A stretch of DNA of 64,000 nucleotides from Brucella sp. BE17 (GCF_039545455.1 NZ_CP154468.1:992001-1056000); one strand, 5' to 3'; positions 45,804 through 55,358 are shown, numbered from the stretch's first letter. Numbers and translations are program-made. The notes: a model not told the origin generated them from the letters alone.

Positions 45804-46855
45804 GAGCACGTCCATTGAACGCGGAATCGGGTTGAGGATTCCCCTGGCTTCCGAATTCTGATTCTATCGCTTCGACTGGTGATTTGGTCGGAGGCAATAT
45901 GACCCGAGCTTTCAGTGATGATTTGCGTAGCCGCGTTCTGGCTGCGTCACGCGATGGCATGTCGGCGAGATCGGCGGCAGCCAGATTTGGAATTGGCATT
46001 TCAACGGCCATCGCCTGGATTGCCAGCGCACGGGCGGCCCAGTTGACGCCTGCCAAGCAGGGCCGACGCGGTGGTTCACGCCTCGATGCTCACGAGGACT
46101 TCATCATCCGCATAATCGAAGAGGAAAAGGATATCACGCTCAACGAGATGGTTCTGCGATTGCGCGAGGACAGAGCCGTATCGATCGGCCGCAGCGCGCT
46201 TGACGTCTGGCTGCGAAAGCGCGGTTGGACTTTCAAAAAAAGACCGCGCATGCACTGGAGCAGGAGCGTCCTGACCTGCTGAAACGTCGTCAGGATTGGT
46301 TCGACGACCAACTCGATCTCGATCCGGCGCGGCTCGTCTTCATCGATGAAACCGGCCTGAGCACGAAGATGTCCCGGCTTCGTGGACGGGCCCCTTGCGG
46401 AGATAGATGCCGCTCACCGGTCCCGCACGGCCATTGGAAGACGACGACGTTTACCGGAGCCCTCAGGCTATCTGGAATGACCGCACCCATGGTTTTGGAC
46501 GGCGCGATGAACGGGGTAGCATTCCAGGCCTATGTCCAGCAGGTTCTCATTCCAACCTTGGTGCCGGGCGACATCGTCATCATGGATAATCTGCCTGCAC
46601 ACAAAGCGGAAGGAGTACGTCACGCAATCGAAGACGCCGGATGCCGGTTGCTTTACCTTCCTCCATACAGTCCCGACTTCAACCCAATCGAGAAGGCATT
46701 CGCGAAGCTCAAGGCCGTCTTGCGCGCAAAAGCCGAGCGAACGGTCGACGGCTTATGGAATACCGTTGGCCAAATCGTTACGCTGTTCGAACCACAAGAA
46801 TGCGCCAACTACTTCAAATCGTGCGGATATGACCCCCAGTAAAGCGGACACGCTC
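45804..46855 (+). mobile_element. IS630-family insertion sequence
   Basis: About 1052 bp. Ends GAGCACGTCC (left, 45804) and the inverse of GAGCGTGTCC (right, to 46855) are imperfect inverted repeats of about 17 bp, the left one preceded by TA. It carries one transposase gene in two frames and interrupts istA. Both frames are free of stops, so the element may still be active. Confidence 0.85.
45899..46842 (+). CDS. IS630-family transposase (OrfA+OrfB by frameshift)
   Basis: OrfA runs from ATG 45899 to 46282 (helix-turn-helix: RDGMSARSAAARFGIGISTA) and OrfB continues to 46842. The change of frame falls at a run of seven A near 46236-46243 (TTCAAAAAAAGACC), a usual programmed -1 slippage site in this family, so it is not decay. 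The DDE triad is visible as VFIDETGLS, IVIMDNLPAHK and PPYSPDFNPIEKAF. Full-length product about 315 aa. Confidence 0.9.
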
Positions 46856-47303
46856 GAAGTTATTCTAGAGCCTTTATCGTTCGCGCTTATCTCACACACT
46901 CCCATGACATGCTGTTGGACACGCATATGACTGGCGGCACTACTGGTCGGCCGTTCAACAAAAGCCCGGCGCATTGCGCAATGGCGCTCCTTTCACTTTG
47001 CGTCCTGATACGTTTCGCACACTCCAGCTACATCTTCTAAAGAAGCCGGGCGGCGATAGGGAGATGGTCGACATCCTTTCGCTCGTTTTATAGCACGATG
47101 AACAGGCCGTACTTATGGCAGTCGATATGGCGTTGAAGTCGGGAGTGCCGACAAAAAATACATATCCTCAATTTGCTTCAACATTTGGTCGACGGAAAAG
47201 CTCTCTTTCCACCCCGATTCATGCGCTGCAGGCACTAACCCTCGATAATGAGCCCAAGGCAATGTCGAACGCTATGACACCTTGAGAAAAGCGGAGGCAC
47301 GTC

Positions 47304-47438
47304 ATGCGCCACAGTCCAGCGAGTGGTGCTATCGTTATTATGCTGCGGCAACTGAAGATGCATGGCATGGCACAAGCGGCCAGTGAACTTACCGAACAAG
47401 AGTCACCAGCATCCGAGGTAGCTATTCCAGTTCTGTGA
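47304..47438 (+). pseudogene. istB: istB (IS21 helper ATPase) N-terminal remnant
   Basis: 44 codons starting MRHSPASGAIVIMLRQLKMH and GMAQAASELTEQE, the normal IstB beginning, then a stop at 47436. The ATP-binding part is gone. Lies where istB should follow istA. Confidence 0.65.
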
Positions 47439-47455
47439 CAGCTGCCTAGGTCGTG

Positions 47456-48145
47456 TTGACGAATTTGATCAGGTATAGGCCGGCGGCAAAGCTAAAGTTG
47501 CCATGGAAAATGGCCGGACGATTCTTGAAGGTTTTTTACAGTGACCTTGTTTCTCCGTTTCAACGGGCTGCGGGATTGCTATCAGTTGCGACCGCGGCAG
47601 GCGGCGTTGCTGGAGTCTTTACCGATGCATGAGCAAGTTTTCTGAACATTACGAAGAAACAACAGGTTATAAGATTTCTCTAGTGTCGCGAACTCACAGC
47701 CCCGATATCTTTCGGTTTCGTTTCTTTACTCACGGATTATGATCGCTGCCCGGTTGTGTTCCGAGCAGGCTTAAACGTTGCAGCGGCAGCGATCTTCTGG
47801 ATTGGCGAGGAATGAGACTTGAGCTGACCGAAGACGCCGCGTAGCCGCTTGCAAAACGCATTTTCGCTGCGCCAACAGCCTCCTTCCGCCTGCCTTGAGT
47901 GCGAATAAAATCAAGGAGGCGCTGGAAGACGAGAACGACTAACCCGGACCCAATAAACGAAGACGGCAACCATGGGGACCTACTGACGATCTGCTCAGTT
48001 TAGGTTCGATTTCTGGCAGCCACCAAAAGGCTTTCTGAAAGGCTGGAGAGAGGTTGGGAGCGCCAGGCAACCATCGGGAAGCCGTAGTGCTGAAAAGCGC
48101 TTGCTCCACCCCCATCCGATAAAAGTATAACAATAGGCCAAACAT
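47456..48145. other. Degenerate intergenic DNA, no intact gene
   Basis: About 690 bp with no convincing coding frame on either strand. The segment near 47450-47520 (GGTCGTGTTGACGAATTTGA onwards) recalls the end of an IS5-type element, but only weakly. Nothing else was recognised. The remainder probably represents remnants of mobile elements. Confidence 0.35.
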
Positions 48146-48158
48146 GATAATTATTATC
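48146..48158 (+). promoter_or_regulatory. Fur-like iron-response palindrome
   Basis: GATAATTATTATC is a perfect GATAAT-N-ATTATC palindrome, the core of the classical Fur box, about 66 bp before the iron ABC binding-protein gene. In Hyphomicrobiales iron control is usually by RirA or Irr, with Fur turned into Mur, so the actual regulator is open. Confidence 0.6.
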
Positions 48159-48223
48159 TTGTTTTTTAATGCATGCCTATTTAATGCAGGCGAGTTCCTT
48201 TATGCTGATACGGGAGTGCTGTC

Positions 48224-49252
48224 TTGGGTGTTTTAAAGTCCTTTTTGATCGTTTCTAACTTAGCCACGTTGGTAGGTTTGAGCACACTGCCCGTCGCGGC
48301 GGAAACCACGAAGTATCCGCTCACTCTTGAGAACTGTGGCTCTCAGGTAACATACCACAACGCACCGGAACGTGCTGTCGGGCTCGGCCAGAACAGCGCA
48401 GAAATCATGTTGCTGCTCGACCTTGAAGACAAGATGGTGGGTACGGCCTTTTGGCCGAACAACGTTTTGCCGCAGGTTGCGGAAGCTAACGCTAAGGTTA
48501 AGGTTCTTACAGTCGAATTTCCGACTTTTGAATCCATACTCGCTGAGAATCCCGATTTTGTAGCCGCGGCGTTACCAAGCCTCGTTGGCCCCGCAAGTAA
48601 GGTCGCAAAACGAGAGGATTTTGAGAAGATCAGTATTCCAACGTATATCTCTCCGAGCACATGTGTGACGGAGGGCGGAAAACACGATAAATTCGGTTAC
48701 GGGGACCGTTCCACACTTTGGAATATGGACACCCTATTCAAGGAAATCGAGGACATCGCGCAAATTTTCGATGTCGCTGATAAGAGACAGGCGGTTATCG
48801 CCGATCTGAAAAAACGCGAAGCTGTGCTGCGGGCAGACGCTCCTGAAAAAGGAAAAGACCTTACTTATCTGTTCTGGTTCTCAAGCTCGGCGCCCTCTGC
48901 TGACGCTTATGTCGGCGGCAAGAATACCGCTTCCGGATTCATCGCTGACGTTCTGGGCGGAACCAACGCCATCTCAAACGAGGCTGAATCTCCTGCCATT
49001 GGATGGGAAAGCATTATCGCTTCCAATCCCGATGTTATCGTCGTGACGCAAGTTGATCGCAATCGCTGGGAGCTGGACAACGCTCAGGAGAAGATCAAGT
49101 TTCTGAACAGCGACCCGGCAACGAGCCAGATGAAGGCGGTCAAGAACAAGGCATTGGTGATCATGCCGGCTCAGGCGATGAATCCGAGCGTTCAAACGAT
49201 CTATGGTGCGGAACAAGTAGCTCAGCAGCTAAAGGCTCTTGGTCTAAAGTGA
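48224..49252 (+). CDS. Iron-siderophore ABC periplasmic binding protein (FecB/FepB class)
   Basis: 342 aa. Start TTG 48224 after GGGAG; alternative GTG 48230. Signal peptide ends near STLPVAAETT. The mature part has the type III binding fold: PERAVGLGQNSAEIMLLLDL, ESILAENPDFVAAAL, and WESIIASNPDVIVVTQVDRN. No TonB-dependent receptor gene is beside it, so the outer-membrane step must be encoded elsewhere. First gene of a three-gene operon behind a Fur-like palindrome. Confidence 0.9.
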   Translation: MGVLKSFLIVSNLATLVGLSTLPVAAETTKYPLTLENCGSQVTYHNAPERAVGLGQNSAEIMLLLDLEDKMVGTAFWPNNVLPQVAEANAKVKVLTVEFPTFESILAENPDFVAAALPSLVGPASKVAKREDFEKISIPTYISPSTCVTEGGKHDKFGYGDRSTLWNMDTLFKEIEDIAQIFDVADKRQAVIADLKKREAVLRADAPEKGKDLTYLFWFSSSAPSADAYVGGKNTASGFIADVLGGTNAISNEAESPAIGWESIIASNPDVIVVTQVDRNRWELDNAQEKIKFLNSDPATSQMKAVKNKALVIMPAQAMNPSVQTIYGAEQVAQQLKALGLK

Positions 49253-50307
49253 GCACCGAGGTACCGAGAGGTAAAGCAGGGCGTTCATTTCGCGCCATGC
49301 TGGGGCCAGCGACATATCTTGTTGGTTGCCTGGTCGCGATCGCATTGGTTGTCGGCATCAGCGTTGGGATCGGTGATATGCCGATTCCATTGGCCACAAC
49401 TTATCTCGCCATCAGTAATAAGCTTGGCTGGACCTCTGCAGAGCTCAATCGAATCCATGAGACTATCATATGGGAGTACCGCTTGAGCCGTTCGCTTGTG
49501 GCAGCCTTCTGTGGTGCGGGTCTGGCACTTTGTGGCGCGATCATGCAATCGATGCTCCGCAATCCACTCGCAGAGCCTTACGTTCTTGGTATCTCCGCGG
49601 GTGCTTCAACAGGAGCGGTAGCAGTTGTCATTCTGGGAATTGGTGCCGGCGCAGTCTCTCTCTCTGCCGGCGCCTTTATTGGAGCCTTCGCGGCATTCTT
49701 TTTTGTTGCGCTTCTGTCAAACGGAGCACGCGGCGGAGCTGATCGAACAATTCTGGCAGGCGTCGCAGCTTCCCAACTTTTCAACGCCGCCACAGCCTAT
49801 ATCGTGACAACGTCGGGTAACGCGCAACAAGCACGAGATGTCATGTTCTGGCTGTTAGGTAGTTTTGGTGGAGTGCGCTGGCCGGAATTCGCGCTATCCT
49901 CTGTTATCGTTGGCCTCGGTCTAGTGATATGCCTTCTATACTCGCGGGTCCTCGATGCCTTTGCGTTTGGCGATGAGAATGCAGCTTCGCTCGGCATAAA
50001 TATTGGACGCACACGGATCATTCTTTTTGCGCTGACAGCCACCATGACTGCTACTATCGTTAGCATGGTTGGCACGATCGGCTTCGTCGGGCTCGTGGTT
50101 CCCCATGCGGCCCGCTTCGTCGTAGGCCCCTTGCATGCAAGGCTTTTGCCAGCTTGCGCGATCGCCGGAGCGATTTTCATGGTTCTGGCCGACATTGCCT
50201 CACGTACGCTCATCCCCCAGCAGGTGCTACCGATCGGCGTCGTGACAGCACTCGTGGGCGTACCATTTTTCTCGGTCATCCTCTATAGGCTCCAGCGCGT
50301 GTCATGA
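49249..50307 (+). CDS. Iron-siderophore ABC permease (FecCD family)
   Basis: 352 aa, GTG 49249 overlapping the previous stop by four bases. About nine to ten membrane helices with the FecCD motifs GAGLALCGAIMQSMLRNPLA, EPYVLGISAGASTGA and the coupling region GTIGFVGLVVPHAARFVVG. It probably works as a homodimer, since only one permease gene is present. Confidence 0.94.
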   Translation: MSTEVPRGKAGRSFRAMLGPATYLVGCLVAIALVVGISVGIGDMPIPLATTYLAISNKLGWTSAELNRIHETIIWEYRLSRSLVAAFCGAGLALCGAIMQSMLRNPLAEPYVLGISAGASTGAVAVVILGIGAGAVSLSAGAFIGAFAAFFFVALLSNGARGGADRTILAGVAASQLFNAATAYIVTTSGNAQQARDVMFWLLGSFGGVRWPEFALSSVIVGLGLVICLLYSRVLDAFAFGDENAASLGINIGRTRIILFALTATMTATIVSMVGTIGFVGLVVPHAARFVVGPLHARLLPACAIAGAIFMVLADIASRTLIPQQVLPIGVVTALVGVPFFSVILYRLQRVS

Positions 50308-51068
50308 GCATTAAAGCAGACAATTTGGTTTGGAAGATAGGGCCTAAAACCATCCTTGACGGAGTGTCTCTTGCCGCAGAATCTGGCAAGATGCTGGGGC
50401 TGCTGGGACCAAATGGATCAGGCAAGACATCCCTTCTGCGTCTGTTGACTGGACTCAAACGACCTCACTCCGGCACAGTCACTTTGGACGATACCAACAT
50501 AGCAAAAATTCGCCGTCGGACAATTGCGCAGCGCGTTGCCTTCATCGAGCAACACGCAACGACGAATGTGAATCTCAAGGTCATCGATGTCGTCAAGCTC
50601 GGCCGCTTCCCACACCGCAGCATGTTTTCAGGCTGGACTAAAGAAGACGACGCAGCGGTGACGACTGCTCTTGAGCGCACGGAGATGACGGCAAAGCGCA
50701 ACGATTTTTGGCAAACCCTCTCTGGAGGAGAAAAACAGCGTGTGCACCTTGCGCGAGCGCTTGCTCAATCTCCGAAGGAACTGATTCTTGACGAGCCGAC
50801 TAACCATCTAGATGTCCATCATCAGATCAGCCTTTTGCGGCTCATATCCAATCTGCCGGTCACCAGTATCATCGCGCTTCATGACCTGAACCACGCGGCG
50901 ATGTTTTGCGACCGTTTGCTCGTGCTGCAAGACGGTAAGATCGTAGCGTTCGGTGCGCCAGAAGAAGTACTCACGCGCGAATTGCTGCGCAACGTTTTTT
51001 CCGTCAAGGCGCACGTCGAAACATCCTCCTATCATTCACGACCGCACATCCATTTCTTGCCCCGATGA
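50304..51068 (+). CDS. Iron-siderophore ABC ATPase (FecE/FepC class)
   Basis: 254 aa, ATG 50304 overlapping the permease stop by four bases. Walker A LLGPNGSGKTSLLRLL, signature LSGGEKQRVHLARALA, Walker B LILDEPTNHLD, H-loop ALHDLNHA. Energises the importer. The genes after it are IS remains. Confidence 0.95.
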   Translation: MSIKADNLVWKIGPKTILDGVSLAAESGKMLGLLGPNGSGKTSLLRLLTGLKRPHSGTVTLDDTNIAKIRRRTIAQRVAFIEQHATTNVNLKVIDVVKLGRFPHRSMFSGWTKEDDAAVTTALERTEMTAKRNDFWQTLSGGEKQRVHLARALAQSPKELILDEPTNHLDVHHQISLLRLISNLPVTSIIALHDLNHAAMFCDRLLVLQDGKIVAFGAPEEVLTRELLRNVFSVKAHVETSSYHSRPHIHFLPR

Positions 51069-51227
51069 TACACGGCATAGACTCATAAACTGAGATACCA
51101 GATATTGGTCTGTTCTCCGAAAACTGAGCTTTCATGAAGTATGGCTTATAAGCCAATGGAAAACATTGAAATGGCAGCGATTGAAGCAGGATCGGCAATC
51201 GATCCAGTGAATCGATTGCCCTGCGGA

Positions 51228-51380
51228 ACACACAAGGCAGAAGAGATCGTCACGAAGCTTCGTTAGGTTAACATGTTGAATGCGCGGGGAAAATTGATGG
51301 CGGAAGCGATCCGTTTGATAGGCGCTACGGAAGTCACATACTACCGGTGGTGGTCGGAATCGGGTAGGCTGAGAAGTTAT
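51228..51380 (+). pseudogene. IS3-family orfA remnant
   Basis: Reading frame with one internal stop: HKAEEIVTKLR, stop, then NARGKLMAEAIRLIGATEVT and YYRWWSESGRL, the N-terminal helix-turn-helix of IS3-type OrfA of the kind starting KAEEIV. No orfB follows. It is unrelated to the intact IS3 element at 53598-54879, whose OrfA begins differently. The rest of 51069-51519 shows nothing recognisable. Confidence 0.65.
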
Positions 51381-51519
51381 AACATTAATAAGCTTGTATA
51401 TTCCCGCTTATAACGCCGAATAAAATATGGCAGTTCCAGAAACCACGCTATATGGTATCGCGGTGGCGAGAGTGTATATGAATCCATACGTGTTATTCAT
51501 GCACTAAGAATACTGATTA

Positions 51520-53037
51520 ATGAAAGATTTAGTTATGAAAACTACGAAATTATACAAGATTATCTCCTTGAATATATTAATATTATTATACTTATACTCG
51601 AGTGCATTCGCAAGTTATGGGTTTTATGTTGGAAAAAACCTAACAGAAGATGGCTCTGTACTAATTGGCGGCACTGGAGAAGAAGTGTCTGGGCACTGGT
51701 TGACAGTAGTACCAGCTAAAAAGCATCCAGAAGGTTCGACAATATCTGTGGGGGCAACTGACAAAGCCGACATGCCAGGCAAACTTATGGAAATTCCCCA
51801 ATCGCCTGAGACTTTCAAATACATAAATATGAATTATAGCGATTTCGAGGGCTTTCCAGCGCCATTAACCAATGGTGGTTTAAACGAGCATGGGGTCGCA
51901 ATTCGGGATATCTGGTCGAACTCACGCGATGAACTGGTCAGCATGACCCCTAATCCACAAACGGGGCCACAATATAGTGATCTTGCACGCATTGCCTTGG
52001 AACGGGCGACAACAGCGCGTGAAGCCGTCGAGATTATGGGGGACCTGATCAATAAGTATGGCTACACTACATATGGTGGAAACTCGCACCTGATTGCAGA
52101 CAAGGACGAAGGCTGGGTGGTGCTACAATTTGCTGGCGGCAAAGGATTGTGGGTTGCCGAACGCTTGGGCCCAGATGACGTGCGCGTCTCTTATCCGGGG
52201 TATATGGGTGATATTCCAGCCGACATCACTGACAACGTGAACTATATGGCGTCACCGAATTTTTATGATTTCGCTATCGAACAGGGGTGGTGGAAACGCG
52301 AAGGCGACAAGCCATTTAATGTTCATGACGTTTATAGTGAACAAAATCGCCCGATGCGTACAGGTCAAAGACACTGGACAATTGAAACAGTGGAAAAAGA
52401 ACTACACGACATGGCACCGGTCACATTGAAGAAGATGATGAAACTAGTGCGCGATCCACGTGTATCAACCGAGCGCTCTGGCTATGGTGAAGTAGCTCAA
52501 CTGCGTAACACAGCTCATTCAGGTCTAAACCTACTGTGGGTTGCCCCAACTGGCTCTGTTACAGCGCCTTTTGTACCTTATCATATTGGTATAAATAAGA
52601 TCATACCGGAATATGGGATTCACAGATACTTGTTTCGCGATGCAGGTTCCAAATTCCTCAATGCCGAATATCAATCTCAGGAAGCCACACAGTTTGCAGG
52701 CCGTTTGTTTAAGCAAGTAATGTATCATACGTGCGCAAATCCTGAAACCTTCATGCCAGAAGTTACCCAAGCTCTTGAAGCTTTCGAAGCGAAGCAGATC
52801 GAGGATATCGCTGAAGTTCAGGCAACGGCTGATATTCTATACAATGCTGAAAAGCCAGAATTGGCTTCAAAATATTTAACTGAATATAGCGTCCGTCAGT
52901 CAGAACGAGCATTGGACCTTGGTAACGCACTGCTTGCTTCAATCGAAGCTCGTGCGAAACTTCTTCACGGCATTGAAACTGTTGAAGGTATAGCTATAAA
53001 TGCTGAAGGTGCTGACATGCCGTGCCGTAAAAAATAA
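51520..53037 (+). CDS. C69-type (U34) dipeptidase, secreted, with Ser in place of the usual Cys
   Basis: 505 aa; ATG 51520, or ATG 51535. A signal peptide (ISLNILILLYLYSSAFA) would be cut before Ser32, leaving SYGFYVGKNLTEDGSVLIGG. The Ntn-hydrolase fold continues with GGLNEHGVAIRDIWSNSRDE, YGGNSHLIADKDEGWV and WVAPTGSVTAPFVPYH, hallmarks of the family. In characterised members the new N-terminal residue is Cys; here it would be Ser. Codons are clearly more AT-rich than in the neighbours (runs of TTA, ATA, AAT at the start) and IS remains lie on both sides, suggesting recent transfer. Enzyme may cleave dipeptides or amide bonds; substrate unknown. Confidence 0.88.
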   Translation: MKDLVMKTTKLYKIISLNILILLYLYSSAFASYGFYVGKNLTEDGSVLIGGTGEEVSGHWLTVVPAKKHPEGSTISVGATDKADMPGKLMEIPQSPETFKYINMNYSDFEGFPAPLTNGGLNEHGVAIRDIWSNSRDELVSMTPNPQTGPQYSDLARIALERATTAREAVEIMGDLINKYGYTTYGGNSHLIADKDEGWVVLQFAGGKGLWVAERLGPDDVRVSYPGYMGDIPADITDNVNYMASPNFYDFAIEQGWWKREGDKPFNVHDVYSEQNRPMRTGQRHWTIETVEKELHDMAPVTLKKMMKLVRDPRVSTERSGYGEVAQLRNTAHSGLNLLWVAPTGSVTAPFVPYHIGINKIIPEYGIHRYLFRDAGSKFLNAEYQSQEATQFAGRLFKQVMYHTCANPETFMPEVTQALEAFEAKQIEDIAEVQATADILYNAEKPELASKYLTEYSVRQSERALDLGNALLASIEARAKLLHGIETVEGIAINAEGADMPCRKK

Positions 53038-53069
53038 TTCATACTACGAATATTCAATTAAATATACCT

Positions 53070-53101
53070 TATGCACGGACCCTACTTACGGTCCGTGCAT
53101 A
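53070..53101 (+). terminator. Terminator hairpin behind the peptidase gene
   Basis: TATGCACGGACC and GGTCCGTGCATA form a perfect 12-bp stem with an 8-nt loop, 33 bp after the peptidase stop, followed by TTAATTT. Confidence 0.7.
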
Positions 53102-53597
53102 TTAATTTAGGCGAAAATTAGAAGTACCGCTTTAAAAATCTATTTCATAAATATATTCGGCAACTTTTTGATAATTCAAGTTAATATTTAATCTATGTTA
53201 TTGCCGAGTATTATTAGACTATAACATAGATCTTGAATCCAGGGACGATTATTGAACTGACAGAGGTCGGCACGTTAATTACGTCATCATGTCCGGTTGC
53301 CGGGTCATAGCTGCGGCGCTTTCCACCCATGATGTCGACCCATAGCAGCCCCTCGCGCCGTAACTCCAGATGGGGCCTTCACCGATGATTATTCGCGTTC
53401 GGACGGCAATCCTAAAATCTGGTTTGGCGGTCATAGCGCGCTCCCTGCCAACGGTCGCCATCTGGTCCCATGCTGTGGCAATGGTGGCCGGAATATCCGC
53501 GCGGGTGCCCCGCAGATTGTGCGGATAATCCCCTAATTGGCCTCAATGTGCGAGCTGCATGAAACTGTCCGTTTATTAATCGGCGTCCAAAAACTAC
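53102..53597. other. Gap with a possible ModE-type regulator fragment
   Basis: About 500 bp, AT-rich in its left half, without an intact gene. On the minus strand at 53279-53461 a 60-codon frame reads KPDFRIAVRTRIIIGEGPIW, which resembles the start of ModE-like winged-helix regulators, then loses similarity. It is probably a broken gene remnant. Confidence 0.35.
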
Positions 53598-53620
53598 CCC
53601 TCTGACGTTGCCCGCAAGTT

Positions 53621-54562
53621 TTATTCAGTTTTGAGTTTGCTCCAGCGGTTTTGGGTTGCTGTATTTGGGGCGGTAGCGGCGGGTTGGGGGGCGGAGTCGT
53701 TCCGGCTGCGCAGCACCGCATCACGTCGCGGGTTGATTGTCTGAGCGAACTCGGCAGGCGTCATCCAGCCGAGTCCAGAGTGTGGTCGATGATCGTTGTA
53801 ATCGCTGCGCCAGTTTAAAAGCGCTGATCGTGCATGGGTCAGTGACGAGAATAGCGTTTCATTCAGGAGCTCGTCTCGTAGCCGTCCATTGAAGCTTTCG
53901 ATGAAGGCGTTCTGGATCGGTTTGCCAGGCGCTATATAGTGCCATTCCACTTTGGTCCGATCCGCCCAATGCAGGATTGCGTTACTGGTGAACTCACTGC
54001 CGTTGTCACTGACGATCATCTTCGGCTTGCCACGTCTTTCGATGATCCGGTCCAACTCACGGGCAACCCGCAAGCCGGAAAGGGACGTATCGGCGACAAG
54101 AGTCAGGCATTCTCTTGTGCAATCATCGACGACCGTAAGCACCCGGAACCTGCGGCTATCGGTGAGCTGATCTGACACGAAGTCCAGCGACCAGTGAACA
54201 TTGGCAGCCGTCGGGATCAACATCGGCGCTCGGGTGCCTATCGCCCGCTTACGCCCGCCACGCTTGCGTACCGTCAGCTTCTCCTCCCGATAGAGCCGGA
54301 AGAGCCGCTTGTGGTTCACAAGGTGACCCTCACGCCTGAGCAGCACATGAAGACGTCTATATCCAAAGCGGCGACGTTCATGCGCCAGCTCCTTCATCCG
54401 CTCGCGAAGGTCATGGTCATCGCTGCGCCTGGTTTCGTAACGGATCGTCATACGGCAAAAGCCCATGGCTTTACACGCCCGCCGTTCGCTCATCTGGTGG
54501 TAATCCATCACATGAGCGACAGCTTTACGCCTTGCTGCGGGCGTCACCACTTCTTTCCCAAA
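53621..54562 (-). CDS. IS3-family transposase OrfB (integrase core)
   Basis: The open frame begins upstream at 54691 inside orfA, but the functional part starts after the frameshift near 54560 ([15 protein letters not shown]). DDE catalytic residues are in [24 protein letters not shown] and [18 protein letters not shown]. About 310 aa, ending in a Pro/Ala/Thr-rich tail. No internal stops, so probably active. Confidence 0.92.
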   Translation of the reverse strand, partial: FGKEVVTPAARRKAVAHVMDYHQMSERRACKAMGFCRMTIRYETRRSDDHDLRERMKELAHERRRFGYRRLHVLLRREGHLVNHKRLFRLYREEKLTVRKRGGRKRAIGTRAPMLIPTAANVHWSLDFVSDQLTDSRRFRVLTVVDDCTRECLTLVADTSLSGLRVARELDRIIERRGKPKMIVSDNGSEFTSNAILHWADRTKVEWHYIAPGKPIQNAFIESFNGRLRDELLNETLFSSLTHARSALLNWRSDYNDHRPHSGLGWMTPAEFAQTINPRRDAVLRSRNDSAPQPAATAPNTATQNRWSKLKTE

Positions 54563-54810
54563 AGGTCTTTCAAAGCGGCGTTGTCGAGCATCGCATCGGC
54601 CAGGAGCCGTTTCAGCTTCGTGTTTTCGTCTTCCAGCGTCTTCAACCGCTTTGCCTCGGACACGTCCATGCCGCCGAACTTGGCTTTCCATTTATAGATA
54701 CTGGCATCGCTGACGCCGTGCTTGCGACAAAGCTCCGCGACAGGCGTGCCCGTCTCGTGCTTCTTCAGAATGCCGATGATCTGTTCGTCTGTAAAACGGT
54801 TGCGCTTCAT
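54544..54810 (-). CDS. IS3-family transposase OrfA
   Basis: 88 aa, [20 protein letters not shown] with the helix-turn-helix [20 protein letters not shown] and a leucine-zipper-like tail. It is read together with OrfB by -1 frameshifting near the end (CTTTTGGGAAAG region around 54560), as usual in the family. Confidence 0.92.
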   Translation of the reverse strand: MKRNRFTDEQIIGILKKHETGTPVAELCRKHGVSDASIYKWKAKFGGMDVSEAKRLKTLEDENTKLKRLLADAMLDNAALKDLLGKKW

Positions 54811-54879
54811 TCTCTGGGCCTCTCAATGAGCCAGAGCTTACTTCAAAATGAATTATTTCAACGGGGCAAGGTCACAGGA

Positions 54880-55211
54880 GCTTTCCGTCTGACGCCTCCG
54901 ATATGCTTCCGGGCTGGTTTTTGTGGAACGCCAAAAGCCTCTTTACGGAGGCTTTAAGTATTTGTATTTGTTTGTTTTTTTGCTTGCGAGGGCTTGCAGC
55001 CACCGATACAGACATTCGCTGCAAGTACCTGTTTAGAAAGACATATCGCTGTTTCTTACCATTTTTTGGCTACGACGATTCTTGTTGGTTCGAACGAATA
55101 TGGCAGATATTCAACTGCCACGGGTTCTTGATAATAAGCGGAATAGGCCTTATCGGAAAACGAACGAAGCACTTAAAGTGTAAAAAGCGTCACGCGCCCA
55201 CGGGATCCCAT
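54880..55211. other. Intergenic DNA with a terminator-like hairpin
   Basis: AAAGCCTC (54934) and GAGGCTTT (54948) form an 8-bp stem; a T-rich stretch (TTTGTATTTGTTTGTTTTTTT) follows about 10 bases on, so it may end transcription on the plus strand. No gene was recognised in the rest. Confidence 0.4.
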
Positions 55212-55358
55212 CTACGCAGCTTTCCAGACTTGGTTTAGGATAAGGGCGACAATCTCGACCTTATCCTGCGGAAGGAAGCGCCCGGAGTGCTCTGCCACTT
55301 TCGTCGCCGTGTCCTGGATGGCATAACTTGCCTGCTCATAGGCGCCGGCTCGCTTTAG
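55212..55358 (-). pseudogene. Fragment of an unrecognised gene
   Basis: A 48-codon minus-strand frame reads LKRAGAYEQASYAIQDTATK and VAEHSGRFLPQDKVEIVALI, with protein-like composition and a stop at 55212. The upstream part is lost. I do not recognise the family; the AYEQASYAI and VAEHSGR parts look like a helical protein tail. Confidence 0.3.

Larger units (their letters stand above)
45380..47080 (+). pseudogene. istA: istA (IS21 transposase) remnant, interrupted
   Basis: Frames give the N-terminal helix-turn-helix (LSIREIV, then NTIRKYLRLTYVEP), the middle (LSFEPGEAFQFDWSEDWAII) and AHTKL, then after the inserted element the sequence resumes as SYSRAFIVRAYLTHSHDM. Joining 45803 to about 46859 restores one continuous istA reading (KL then SYSRAF), proof that the IS630-type element landed inside this gene. 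Premature stops make it non-functional. Confidence 0.75.
45240..47455 (+). mobile_element. IS21-family element relic, split by an IS630-type element
   Basis: The left end shows two of the repeated terminal motifs usual for IS21 elements (CCATTGAGAACTGGCCCA and CCATTTAGACTTGACCCA within 60 bp). istA remains lie at about 45380-45803 and 46860-47080, and an istB start follows at 47304. Several in-frame stops (for example TGA near 45420) show long decay. The right end was not identified. Confidence 0.7.
53598..54879 (-). mobile_element. IS3-family insertion sequence, apparently intact
   Basis: About 1280 bp. Left CCCCTCTGACGTTGCCC and the inverse of right CTCCTGTGACCTTGCCC are imperfect inverted repeats extending further inward (ATTCAGTTTTG against ATTCATTTTG). 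It carries overlapping orfA and orfB. Exact ends and target duplication are uncertain. Confidence 0.8.

Noticed and set aside
46225..46282. Decay of the IS630 transposase by frameshift
   Set aside because: The frame change sits on a run of seven A, the usual programmed slippage site; both frames are otherwise clean.
47730..48145. Short minus-strand frames before the iron importer
   Set aside because: No motif, no ribosome site, mixed composition; judged non-coding remnants.
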